In this document: positions 18,233 to 26,109 of the stretch, piece after piece
Position numbering within the stretch: position 1 is the first letter of the stretch
Layout: each line of letters begins with the position of its first letter
Source: Bacteroidota bacterium
GTDB lineage: Bacteria > Bacteroidota > Bacteroidia > AKYH767-A > OLB10
NCBI GenBank assembly: GCA_016714535.1
Contig: JADKDR010000004.1
Span: 1 to 64,000, forward strand
Reading direction: 5' to 3'
DNA: 64,000 bases
Position numbers and translations under genes: made by a program
Notes under the pieces: generated by a model
Database searches by the model: none
What the model saw: the letters and a program-made list of their open reading frames with translations, nothing else
Told to the model about the DNA's origin: nothing

Positions 18233-19226
18233 AGCATTTGTGTTCGGAAAATTTCTGCCTTTTCACAAAGGACACGAGGCGATGATAAATTTCGCCTTGA
18301 GCAAGTGTGGCTACCTCACAGTGTTAGTCTGTTGCAGTGACAAGGAAAATATTCCCGACACAGTTAGAAAGAGGTGGATTGAAAAGACATTTGAAAATGA
18401 AAAGAAAGTTGAAGTAAGAACCTTCAACTATTTAGAAAGTGAATTGCCAAACACCTCAGAAACTTCAAAAGAAGTTTCTGAAATCTGGGCAGACATTTAC
18501 AAAAAGCAATTGCCTGATTATTCGCTTCTAATTACATCCGAAGAATACGGAAACTTCGTTGCTTCCTTTATGAATATAAAGCACATTGCTTTTGACATCC
18601 CCAAAAAACTTTTCCCTGTTTCGGCTACTGCTGTTCGTAACAATGTGTTTGCTAATTGGAAATTTTTGCCCGACAGTGTGAAACCCGACTTTGCAATTAA
18701 GGTTGTGATATTAGGAACGGAATCAACAGGCAAGACAACTTTGTCAGAAAACCTTTCGAAGCATTTCAATTGCAGTTTGGTTTTGGAAGCAGCAAGAGAA
18801 ATTATTGCCAACTCAAATAATTTCAGTTTTGACGACTTGCACCTTGTAGCAATAGAACACGCTAAGAGGATTGACAAAACTATTTTAGCAAACAGTCCGC
18901 TCGTAATTATTGACACCGATATTCACACAACAAAATCTTATTCAAGATTCACCTTTGAAAAGGAACTTGAAACAAGTGCTGACATTTATAATTCCAATAG
19001 AGCAAATATTTATCTCTACCTCAATAACGATGTTGATTATTTACAAGACGGAACGCGATTGAGAGAAGTAGAACGAAATTTATTAGACCTTTCGCATAGA
19101 CAAGTTTTGGCAGAACATAACATTGACATTATAGAAATAAAAGGTGCTTGGGACGAAAGGTTTGAAAAGGCAGTTGAACAAATAAACAAACTAATAGCAA
19201 CAAATGGACAAAAGCACTGGGCATAA
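18225..19226 (+). CDS. nadR: NadR-type NMN adenylyltransferase / nicotinamide riboside kinase
   Basis: 333 residues in two domains. The N-terminal nucleotidyltransferase has GKFLPFHKGH (HxGH) and SATAVRNN (the S-x-T-x-V-R motif) and would make NAD from NMN. The C-terminal kinase starts with the Walker A GTESTGKTT at about residue 165 and would phosphorylate nicotinamide riboside. The helix-turn-helix that makes enterobacterial NadR a repressor is missing, so this is enzyme only. With PnuC it forms a complete two-step salvage to NAD. The stop codon TAA lies inside the boundary box GGGCATAAC, as if the gene were fitted tightly into its block. Confidence 0.9.
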   Translation: MTKAFVFGKFLPFHKGHEAMINFALSKCGYLTVLVCCSDKENIPDTVRKRWIEKTFENEKKVEVRTFNYLESELPNTSETSKEVSEIWADIYKKQLPDYSLLITSEEYGNFVASFMNIKHIAFDIPKKLFPVSATAVRNNVFANWKFLPDSVKPDFAIKVVILGTESTGKTTLSENLSKHFNCSLVLEAAREIIANSNNFSFDDLHLVAIEHAKRIDKTILANSPLVIIDTDIHTTKSYSRFTFEKELETSADIYNSNRANIYLYLNNDVDYLQDGTRLREVERNLLDLSHRQVLAEHNIDIIEIKGAWDERFEKAVEQINKLIATNGQKHWA

Positions 19227-19227
19227 C
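19219..19227. other. attC-like right boundary box of block 5
   Basis: GGGCATAAC, perfect 9-base complement of 15533-15541. It is followed by ATTTGCCAAAATTC. The rest of 19228-19440 shows no gene; it includes GCGCTAAAACTC, also seen at 15141. Confidence 0.5.
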
Positions 19228-19440
19228 ATTTGCCAAAATTCGAAACTCCACTCGAGTAGAGCAAACAAGGATTTTTAGTTTACATGATATTCAACAACGC
19301 ATGAAGCCATTAGTATGCGCTGCAACCTACACTGCCAAAGGTGTTTTTGTATCTGAATGTGGTTGGTAATTTGATGATTATAACTATGTGCTTATACGTT
19401 GCGCTAAAACTCTTACTCAATTTTGCGCACCAGACATAAC

Positions 19441-19635
19441 TAAAGCGTACAACATTTTCTGCTCATATGTTGCATTTAAATTTTGATTTAACCATTGTGA
19501 TATGTTTGCCTGCAAGTATTTGAAACTTGATTTTTTCTTTTTTGCTAAAGTATGTAATCAGAGTCGTTGTAATTTATATTTTTACAATAAATAATTAACG
19601 TGAAGCTGTGGGCTGTTTTTTTTTTATTCCGGCTG
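19441..19635 (-). mobile_element. Most decayed IS1182 relic (copy 5)
   Basis: Keeps TAAAGCGTACAACATTTTCTG from the transposase start region, the AGTCGTTGTAATTT segment and a right end reading ATTCCGGCTG (to 19635), followed by ACGCGAAC where other copies have ACGTTAGC. The left half is no longer recognisable. Confidence 0.6.
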
Positions 19636-19665
19636 ACGCGAACAAAAAAAATAACCGACACCATA

Positions 19666-20349
19666 ATGACAAAAGAATTAACGAAAGACATTATACAGTG
19701 GGACATAAAATCTTGGTCTAAGGCACTTTCGTATTGGGACAGCAATATTGATTGGAATGAAATTAAAAACGGGCTTGAGTTAGGGGGTAGAGAAGGTGGA
19801 CTTTCGCTTTGGCTCGCATTAAAAGGATTGACAGTTGTTTGCTCTGACCTGAACGATGTTCACACAACAGCACAACCACTTCATGTTAGACACAATGTTT
19901 CTTCGCATGTCAAATACCAGGATATTGACGCAACTAATATTCCATACGAAAACTATTTTGACATTATCGTATTCAAATCAATTATAGGCGGAATTGGGAG
20001 AAACGACAAAGTTGAAATTCAACAAAAGGTTTTCAAAGAAATATACAAAGCATTGAAACCAGGTGGAAAACTTTTGTTTGCAGAAAATCTAATTGCCTCT
20101 CCTTTTCACCAACAACTAAGAAAAAGATTTGTCAACTGGGGAAGTTCCTGGAGATATGTGTCTATTAAGGAAATGAAAGAATTTCTTAACGACTTTTCGT
20201 ACTGCGACATACATACTACAGGTGTTCTTGGAACATTTGGCAGAAATGAAAGTCAGAGAACTTTACTATCAACAATTGACCAATTAATTTTAAATAGAAT
20301 TTGTCCAGCCAATTGGAAATATATCATTTATGGTATTGCAGAGAAATAG
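19666..20349 (+). CDS. Class I SAM-dependent methyltransferase
   Basis: 227 residues from ATG 19666; the frame upstream of it (from 19600) runs through the relic end and is rejected. Motif I is LELGGREGGLSLWLA with the acidic end of strand 2 at VVCSDLN; FDIIVFKS and KPGGKLLFAENL give motifs post-I and III. The substrate is unknown. It is the only gene of the last block, and downstream the sequence changes to minus-strand core genes. Confidence 0.82.
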   Translation: MTKELTKDIIQWDIKSWSKALSYWDSNIDWNEIKNGLELGGREGGLSLWLALKGLTVVCSDLNDVHTTAQPLHVRHNVSSHVKYQDIDATNIPYENYFDIIVFKSIIGGIGRNDKVEIQQKVFKEIYKALKPGGKLLFAENLIASPFHQQLRKRFVNWGSSWRYVSIKEMKEFLNDFSYCDIHTTGVLGTFGRNESQRTLLSTIDQLILNRICPANWKYIIYGIAEK

Positions 20350-20415
20350 AATTACTCATGCCCACAGCACTTCTAATTAAACAAAGATCAATTATAAAAA
20401 CAAATGAAACGCCAC

Positions 20416-20424
20416 GTTATGCTA
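20416..20424. other. Possible last boundary box of the accessory array
   Basis: CACGTTATGCTA carries the ACGTTATGC core seen at 15531-15539, 67 bp after the methyltransferase stop and about 100 bp before the core gene paaG. No partner or hairpin was found, so this is tentative. Confidence 0.25.
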
Positions 20425-20519
20425 CCCTGATGCTTTTAATCAAGTTTCGTTCTAAAGAAATATTGTTGTTTCTCTTGCACGAATTTGCCATCCATTTAAA
20501 GACTGCCAGATTAAGCAAA

Positions 20520-21296
20520 CTACTCTCCTTTAAACACCGGCTTTCTTTTTTCGAGAAATGCCTGTACCCCTTCGTTATAATCGTGTGTTTGGCCTGCAAT
20601 GGTTTGCAATTGTTCTTCTACATTTAATTGTTGTGTCAGTGTATTTGACAGCGAAGCATTCAATGCACGTTTGGTTAGTCCAAGTCCCCTGGTGGGCATG
20701 GTTGCTAATAAGCCGGCACATTTCATAGCTGTTTCTTCCATTATTTCTGCTTCGCAAACTTTATATATCATGCCCATGCTTTGTGCTTCGGCAGCGCTCA
20801 CTTTATCGCCCAGCATCATTAATGCAGTAGCGCGTTGCAGGCCTATCAATCGTGGCAGTGTGTAGGTGCCTCCACTATCTGGTATTAAACCAATCTTGCT
20901 AAACGCTTGTATAAAGCTTGCTTCGCTTGAAGCAAAAACAATATCGCAAGCCAGTGCAATATTGGCACCTGCGCCTGCCGCTACACCATTTACGGCACAA
21001 ACTATCGGTTTTTCGATGGTGCGTATTTTTTCAATAATCGGATTATAATGATCCTTTACAATACTTTTTAATTCAGGCCCATCGGTTGCAATGGCTTCTG
21101 CCAAATCCTGCCCTGCGCAAAATGCGCGGCCATTGCCGGTTATATAAATTACACGAACCGCATTGTCAGCTGCAAATTGATCCAACGTTTGTTGAAGCAT
21201 CATAGCCATCTCCTTGTTAAAGCTATTTAATACTTCGGGCCTGTTTAGTTTTATTATTCCTATCCCTGTTTTTATCTCACTAATTATACTACTCAT
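20520..21296 (-). CDS. paaG: Enoyl-CoA hydratase/isomerase family, probable PaaG (1,2-epoxyphenylacetyl-CoA isomerase)
   Basis: 258 residues, crotonase fold. GRAFCAGQDLAE and GVAAGAGANIALACD form the oxyanion-hole loops, and FSKIGLIPDSGGTYTLPR is the catalytic loop; the aspartate (PDSGG) fits isomerases such as PaaG better than hydratases, which use glutamate. PaaG opens the epoxide made by PaaABC into the oxepin-CoA in phenylacetate degradation. paaABC lie 18 kb away on the same strand, which supports the assignment. Other crotonase members remain possible. Confidence 0.82.
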   Translation of the reverse strand: MSSIISEIKTGIGIIKLNRPEVLNSFNKEMAMMLQQTLDQFAADNAVRVIYITGNGRAFCAGQDLAEAIATDGPELKSIVKDHYNPIIEKIRTIEKPIVCAVNGVAAGAGANIALACDIVFASSEASFIQAFSKIGLIPDSGGTYTLPRLIGLQRATALMMLGDKVSAAEAQSMGMIYKVCEAEIMEETAMKCAGLLATMPTRGLGLTKRALNASLSNTLTQQLNVEEQLQTIAGQTHDYNEGVQAFLEKRKPVFKGE

Positions 21297-21393
21297 AGTC
21301 GAAAATTATTTTTTTTCTTCAAACATCAAAATAATAATATATTTTTGGCTTAACAAAGTCCCCTAATAATTAAACATTTAAAATAATAATCTG

Positions 21394-22854
21394 ATGAGAA
21401 AAATTTTCTACGCGTTAATCGCATGCTGTTTGTTAACCTTAAATAGTTACAGTCAGTGCACTCCGGACAATAATATTACGGTACCGGGCATTTATCCCGA
21501 TACTCTTACCAATTTGCCACCGGCATATTTTAACCAACCCTATGCTACTACCTTACAGGCAAAGGTTCTTACTGATACCAATACCTCGCAGGGTTATGCT
21601 ACCATAACCAATATTGTAATAAACAGTGTTACCGGTATGCCACCGGGTGTAAATTATCAATGCTACAACAACAACTGTACTTTTCCGGGGGGCAGCAATC
21701 GATGTATACAGGTAAGTGGCACACCTACGGCACAAGGAACGTATCCTATCACCGTTAATATTACCATTAATGCAAAGCTGTTTGGAGTATTACCAACATC
21801 GCAGCAATCAAGCGTAGTAGGTTATAAAATTGTGGTTAACCCTGCTCACAATGTAGATTTTATTGGTACGCCAACTATTGTTTGTGCGGGAGGTACAGTA
21901 AATTTTGGCGAGTCAAGCAACTATCCATCAACCAGCCGTACGTGGACATTTACAGGAGGAAACCCGGCTACTTCTACCGATCAATTTCCGGTAGTAACTT
22001 ATGCCACACCGGGAAGCTATGCGGTTTCTCTTACATCAACCAGTGTGGGAGGTACTGATACAGAAACCAAGTCATCGTTTATTAATGTGAATGCCTTGCC
22101 TACCGGATTTATCAAGTATAATAGCAATGATAGTGCATGTGCAGGAGATACCGTAAAACTTATGGCTAACAGTGCCGGGGCCACCAGCTATCAGTGGTAC
22201 AAAGGAGTAAACATAATTAATGGCGCTATGTCACAAACCTACAATGCCGTTACAACCGGCACGTATAAGGTAATGGTAACAGGTCCCAATGGTTGCGCAA
22301 AAACACTCGCACCCAAAAAGGCAACGATAGTGCCGCTGCCTGCAGCTGTTATAACCCCGGCAGGTCCTACAACATTTTGCCAGGGTCAAAGCGTGTTGCT
22401 AAATGCTAATACCGGAACAGGCCTAACTTATCGCTGGAAAAAAAATGCAAACTTTATTACCAATGCCACTGCTTCGGCCTACACTGCTAATAAAGCAGGC
22501 ACCTACCGTGTAGAGGTTAAAAATAGTTTTGGTTGCAAAAAACTCTCTTCCGGAGTACAGGTTACTATTAATTGTCGTGAGTCTTCGTCTATCGAAGTTC
22601 CAATATCGGGAATTCAACTAATGCCAAACCCGGCCAACGATTTGGTCACCATAACATTTACTGCAACTAGCCATAATGTAAACCTTGTGCTCACCGATAT
22701 TACAGGTCGTGTGCTTGTAAGCAAAGAGGTAGAGGTGGCTCAAGGGCAGATAAATCAATTGGACTTGCCCTTAACAGAATTTAATTCGGGTGTATATTTT
22801 GTTGCAGTTTTAGATGGCAAAAAACAAATGACAGCTAAACTGATAGTAAAATAG
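21394..22854 (+). CDS. Secreted PKD/Ig-like repeat protein with T9SS sorting tail
   Basis: 486 residues. The signal peptide ends near SYSQ. The middle carries a PKD-type module (TWTFTGGNPATSTDQFPVVTY...TPGSYAVSL) and two Ig-like repeats (GATSYQWYKG...GTYKVMV and GLTYRWKKN...GTYRVEV). The last ~80 residues (IQLMPNPANDLVTITF...GVYFVAVLDGKKQMTAKLIVK) form a T9SS type A sorting domain. It is an extracellular protein with no enzymatic motif. A terminator follows at 22897. Confidence 0.85.
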   Translation: MRKIFYALIACCLLTLNSYSQCTPDNNITVPGIYPDTLTNLPPAYFNQPYATTLQAKVLTDTNTSQGYATITNIVINSVTGMPPGVNYQCYNNNCTFPGGSNRCIQVSGTPTAQGTYPITVNITINAKLFGVLPTSQQSSVVGYKIVVNPAHNVDFIGTPTIVCAGGTVNFGESSNYPSTSRTWTFTGGNPATSTDQFPVVTYATPGSYAVSLTSTSVGGTDTETKSSFINVNALPTGFIKYNSNDSACAGDTVKLMANSAGATSYQWYKGVNIINGAMSQTYNAVTTGTYKVMVTGPNGCAKTLAPKKATIVPLPAAVITPAGPTTFCQGQSVLLNANTGTGLTYRWKKNANFITNATASAYTANKAGTYRVEVKNSFGCKKLSSGVQVTINCRESSSIEVPISGIQLMPNPANDLVTITFTATSHNVNLVLTDITGRVLVSKEVEVAQGQINQLDLPLTEFNSGVYFVAVLDGKKQMTAKLIVK

Positions 22855-22896
22855 CATTAATAGACACCCTCAAAGGTTGGATATAAACTAAAATTT

Positions 22897-22930
22897 AACC
22901 CGTGCATTTTTAAAATGGCACGGGTTTTAT
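22897..22930 (+). terminator. Rho-independent terminator
   Basis: AACCCGTGC (22897-22905) and GCACGGGTT (22918-22926) form a 9-bp stem around a 12-nt loop, followed by TTTATTAT. Confidence 0.8.
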
Positions 22931-22993
22931 TATGGATTTTATACTAAATTCGCGCCTCATTTTAATTTGAAAAAAAAGCAAAAAAAAGTAACA

Positions 22994-23692
22994 ATGAATA
23001 AAATTAAATCATTAATTATCGGTGCAGCCATGCTTGGTGCAGGCATCTCAAAATCTCAAACAATGGAATTAAAAACCAAAGCAGACACGCTAAGTTATGC
23101 AATAGGAGTGTCTATTGCAGGCAACCTGCAACAAAGCAAACTAGACAAGGATCTTGATATTGACAAACTTGCAGCGGGTATGAAAGACTTTTTTGCCAAC
23201 AAAGAACTAAAGATGGACATGAACTCTTGTAACTCATTTATTCAAAATCTTATGCAAGAGCGTCAGGCAGTAGCAGATGCCGAAAAACAAGCAAAGGCTG
23301 GCGAGAACCTTGCAAAGGGCAAAGCATTTTTAGAAGAAAACAAAAAACGCAAAGGAGTTGTAGCATTACCAAGCGGATTGCAATACGAAGTAATTACTGA
23401 AGGAAAAGGGCCAAAGCCGGGTGCAGCAGATAAGGTAAAAACACATTACCATGGAACATTAATGGATGGAACGGTTTTCGATAGCTCGGTACAACGTGGG
23501 CAACCAATAGAGTTTCCTGTAAATGGTGTAATTAAAGGATGGACCGAAGCGCTTCAGTTAATGGGTACTGGTAGTAAGTGGAAGTTATTTATTCCGGCCG
23601 ATTTGGCCTATGGTGAGCAAGGTGCTGGCGGCTCTATTGGAGCTAACGAAACACTAATTTTTGAAGTAGAATTGCTTGAAGTAATTAAGTAA
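22994..23692 (+). CDS. FKBP-type peptidyl-prolyl isomerase, exported
   Basis: Start at ATG 22994 (MNKIKSLIIGAAMLGAGIS); the earlier TTG lies in a lysine run. A signal peptide is followed by the Mip/FkpA-type N-terminal dimerisation domain (KADTLSYAIGVSIAGNLQQ, helical and charged, about residues 25-130). The FKBP domain covers about 130-232 (YHGTLMDGTVFDSSVQRGQP, WTEALQLM, IPADLAYGEQGAG). It is a periplasmic proline isomerase and chaperone. Length and layout are normal for Bacteroidota. Confidence 0.92.
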   Translation: MNKIKSLIIGAAMLGAGISKSQTMELKTKADTLSYAIGVSIAGNLQQSKLDKDLDIDKLAAGMKDFFANKELKMDMNSCNSFIQNLMQERQAVADAEKQAKAGENLAKGKAFLEENKKRKGVVALPSGLQYEVITEGKGPKPGAADKVKTHYHGTLMDGTVFDSSVQRGQPIEFPVNGVIKGWTEALQLMGTGSKWKLFIPADLAYGEQGAGGSIGANETLIFEVELLEVIK

Positions 23693-23713
23693 TTTAAACA
23701 AATAATGAAATTT

Positions 23714-23741
23714 AAGCCGGCCATGTTGCCGGCTTTTTTTA
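23714..23741 (+). terminator. Rho-independent terminator
   Basis: AAGCCGGC (23714-23721) pairs with GCCGGCTT (23728-23735) around a 6-nt loop and is followed by a T-run (TTTTTATTTTT). Confidence 0.88.
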
Positions 23742-23765
23742 TTTTTGACGTTATCAATAAGCTCC

Positions 23766-25415
23766 ATGAAAAAAGTATTTGTAATTGTATTGACTTTGCT
23801 TTCCACCTTGCCGGGGTTACATGCGCAGCCTGTACCTTTACGAAATGATATAACCATAACCAAACTGATGAAAGCTCCCCCTTTGGTTACACGCATGGCT
23901 TACCGCGAAATGGACTCGAGTTTTTATTTATGCGATGTGCCAGGCAATATATATAAAGTTACTTTTATCACTCCGGATAGCGCTACGTATACACTCATGT
24001 TTACATCAGCACATCATGGAATTACGTACATGCAAGGCTTACAGTTTCATGATAGCACAATCTACGTTTCGGGCAATAACCACACAGATTCGGCCTATAC
24101 ACAAGGGTTGGTGGTTAGGGGGGTGTTAGGTGCTAATGGAAACACGCAATGGCAGGTGGTGGCATCAGGCTGGTATGAAACTGCATCGGCTTTTGATCAT
24201 TACTTTTCAGGAATGATTTTGAATCAGGCGGGCGACACTATTATCTGGTGTAGTGGTGCTCGTGGCGATCATGGCGAAGAGCAATCGCGCAACGGACAGT
24301 TTCCCGGATTACGAAATACTCCGCATACCTCGCGAATGCTGGCCATTCCGGCTAATGGTGTCAAAATAGCCATACCTAATGATAGCATAGGGATACAGTA
24401 CAGTGGATTTATTTATTGCGAAGGCGTACGTAATACGTATGCGCTTGCCTATAATGCAAGCGGGCATTTGCTGGGTTGCGACAATAGTGGCGATCGCGAT
24501 GATGATGACGAACTCAACTGGATACGCAAGGGACTGCACTATGGTTTTCCTTATGTAATGGGCAGTAACCCTAATCCGCAACAATATCCGGGTTTCAATC
24601 CTGCAACCGACTTATTGATTAATCACGCTTCGTCTGCTTTTTTAAATGGCTTTTTTTATAATGACAGCACATTCCCTCAGGCGCCACTTATAAATTTTCA
24701 ACTACCTTGTAAGAACAATGGACCCGATGCTGCTTTGTACCGCGATAGCACCACAGGTGCAATCGTAAATGGCGCACTCAATGGTACTGGCACATCTAGT
24801 TTTACAGCACACCGGTCGCCACTGGGGCTGGTCTTCGACAAGGATAGCCTGCTGGGTAGCGATATGAAAGGCAACGGTTTTGTATTGAGTTGGACAAGAG
24901 GTGATACTGCATTGGCGGGCTTCAGTCAATTACTGGCTCCCTTTAATGATCATAGCGAAGATCTATTGATGCTTGATATGCAATTGAATCTGGCCGGTGA
25001 TAATTATGAAATGAATGCTTACCGCATAGCCGAAAATTTCATTACGCCTATTGATGCGGCATTGCGCGACAGCAGCTTGTATGTTATTGAATTTGACGGG
25101 GGCAATGCAGGCTCGTTCTATCGTATTCGTTTGCCTTATACGCAGGTGTCGCTTGCCGAAGGTGCACCACCCGAAGAATTGATTGCTTATCCAAATCCCG
25201 CTCAAGACTATGTAGTAATAACAGGATTTGCACCAACTAACAAAAATTTTACAGTACAGTTTTATGATATTTCAGGAAAGGAAATTTTAATTCCAATTAC
25301 AAAACATTTTAATCACATACAGGTACCGTTACGGCTTGTGCCAAATGGAATGTATGTATGTAAATTAATTTGCGAAAACAAAGTGTTTCGCACAAAGTTG
25401 ATGGTGCAACATTAA
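23766..25415 (+). CDS. Exported PQQ-sugar-dehydrogenase-like beta-propeller with T9SS tail
   Basis: Start at ATG 23766 (MKKVFVIVLTLLSTLPGLHAQ, signal peptide). The body resembles glucose/sorbosone dehydrogenase propellers: a YCEGVRNTYALAYN segment, then CDNSGDRDDDDELNWI and LHYGFPYVMGSNPN, which correspond to the conserved GDELN...G..YGWP stretch. The last ~80 residues (ELIAYPNPAQDYVVI...GMYVCKLI) form a T9SS type A sorting domain. The active-site histidine was not confirmed, so enzymatic oxidation is only possible. Its stop overlaps the convergent GNAT gene by 4 bases. Confidence 0.75.
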   Translation: MKKVFVIVLTLLSTLPGLHAQPVPLRNDITITKLMKAPPLVTRMAYREMDSSFYLCDVPGNIYKVTFITPDSATYTLMFTSAHHGITYMQGLQFHDSTIYVSGNNHTDSAYTQGLVVRGVLGANGNTQWQVVASGWYETASAFDHYFSGMILNQAGDTIIWCSGARGDHGEEQSRNGQFPGLRNTPHTSRMLAIPANGVKIAIPNDSIGIQYSGFIYCEGVRNTYALAYNASGHLLGCDNSGDRDDDDELNWIRKGLHYGFPYVMGSNPNPQQYPGFNPATDLLINHASSAFLNGFFYNDSTFPQAPLINFQLPCKNNGPDAALYRDSTTGAIVNGALNGTGTSSFTAHRSPLGLVFDKDSLLGSDMKGNGFVLSWTRGDTALAGFSQLLAPFNDHSEDLLMLDMQLNLAGDNYEMNAYRIAENFITPIDAALRDSSLYVIEFDGGNAGSFYRIRLPYTQVSLAEGAPPEELIAYPNPAQDYVVITGFAPTNKNFTVQFYDISGKEILIPITKHFNHIQVPLRLVPNGMYVCKLICENKVFRTKLMVQH

Positions 25416-25948
25416 TCTTCGGTTGGGTGTTCAGGTGTTTTTAATATCAACTGCATAAAAACAAGATCAAGCCATCGCCCAAATTTATAAGCCGCTTCTT
25501 TTATATAACCACATTGCTCAAAACCAAGCTGCTTGTGAAAGTCAATGCTCACGGTATTTTCTGCATCTATGCCGGCAATTAACGTATGAATGTTATTTGC
25601 TTCCGCTTTTCGAAATAATTCGAAAAGCAACTTACGCGCAACACCCTGTTTTCTGAAGTCCTTATGTACATATACCGAATGCTCGGCCGAATACTTATAT
25701 GCCGCACGCACCCTAAACTGACCATAGCTTGCAAATCCTGCTATCATGTTACCCGATTCATACACCAGCACCGGATAAGCTTTTTTTACTTTTTCCTGGT
25801 ACCAGTTCAGTATATCGGTACTAGTATATGTTTTGTATTCGTAAATAGCAGTGGTGTTGATGATTGCATCGTTAAAAATTGCAAGAATGCCGGGTAAGTC
25901 GGCTTGGGTTGCTTCGCGAATTAAAAAGTTATTAGGACGCACTATCAT
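25412..25948 (-). CDS. GNAT N-acetyltransferase (phosphinothricin acetyltransferase-like)
   Basis: 178 residues from ATG 25946-25948. The GNAT core begins FLIREATQADLPGILAIFNDAI and includes NTTAIYEYKTYTSTD, AEHSVYVHKDFRKQGVARKLL (the acetyl-CoA loop, with QGVA in place of the usual R/QxxGxG/A), then ENTVSIDFHKQLGFEQCGY. The whole matches the PAT/YwnH group that acetylates small amino compounds. The extended frame upstream runs over the promoter of the divergent outer-membrane gene and is rejected. Confidence 0.85.
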   Translation of the reverse strand: MIVRPNNFLIREATQADLPGILAIFNDAIINTTAIYEYKTYTSTDILNWYQEKVKKAYPVLVYESGNMIAGFASYGQFRVRAAYKYSAEHSVYVHKDFRKQGVARKLLFELFRKAEANNIHTLIAGIDAENTVSIDFHKQLGFEQCGYIKEAAYKFGRWLDLVFMQLILKTPEHPTED

Positions 25949-26109
25949 ATTTCTAGCATAAATAAAGTATGCGCAATATCCATTATTAATTTTAATCCGG
26001 TTAATACTTTGCCGTTTAGAATTTAACAATTCGTTACTAAAAAAAATTGCCTCAGGATAAAATGAAAGCAATACTTTTGACTCAGAACAAAGTACCTGAA
26101 CCCCTTTCA

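Noticed and set aside
19636..20424. Complementary ends for the methyltransferase block
   Set aside because: The left end is decayed (ACGCGAAC) and no complement was found before 20424; GTTATGCTA alone is weak.
1..20424. An integron integrase or other recombinase for the blocks
   Set aside because: None of the open frames in the window has tyrosine or serine recombinase motifs; only the IS1182 transposase is present.
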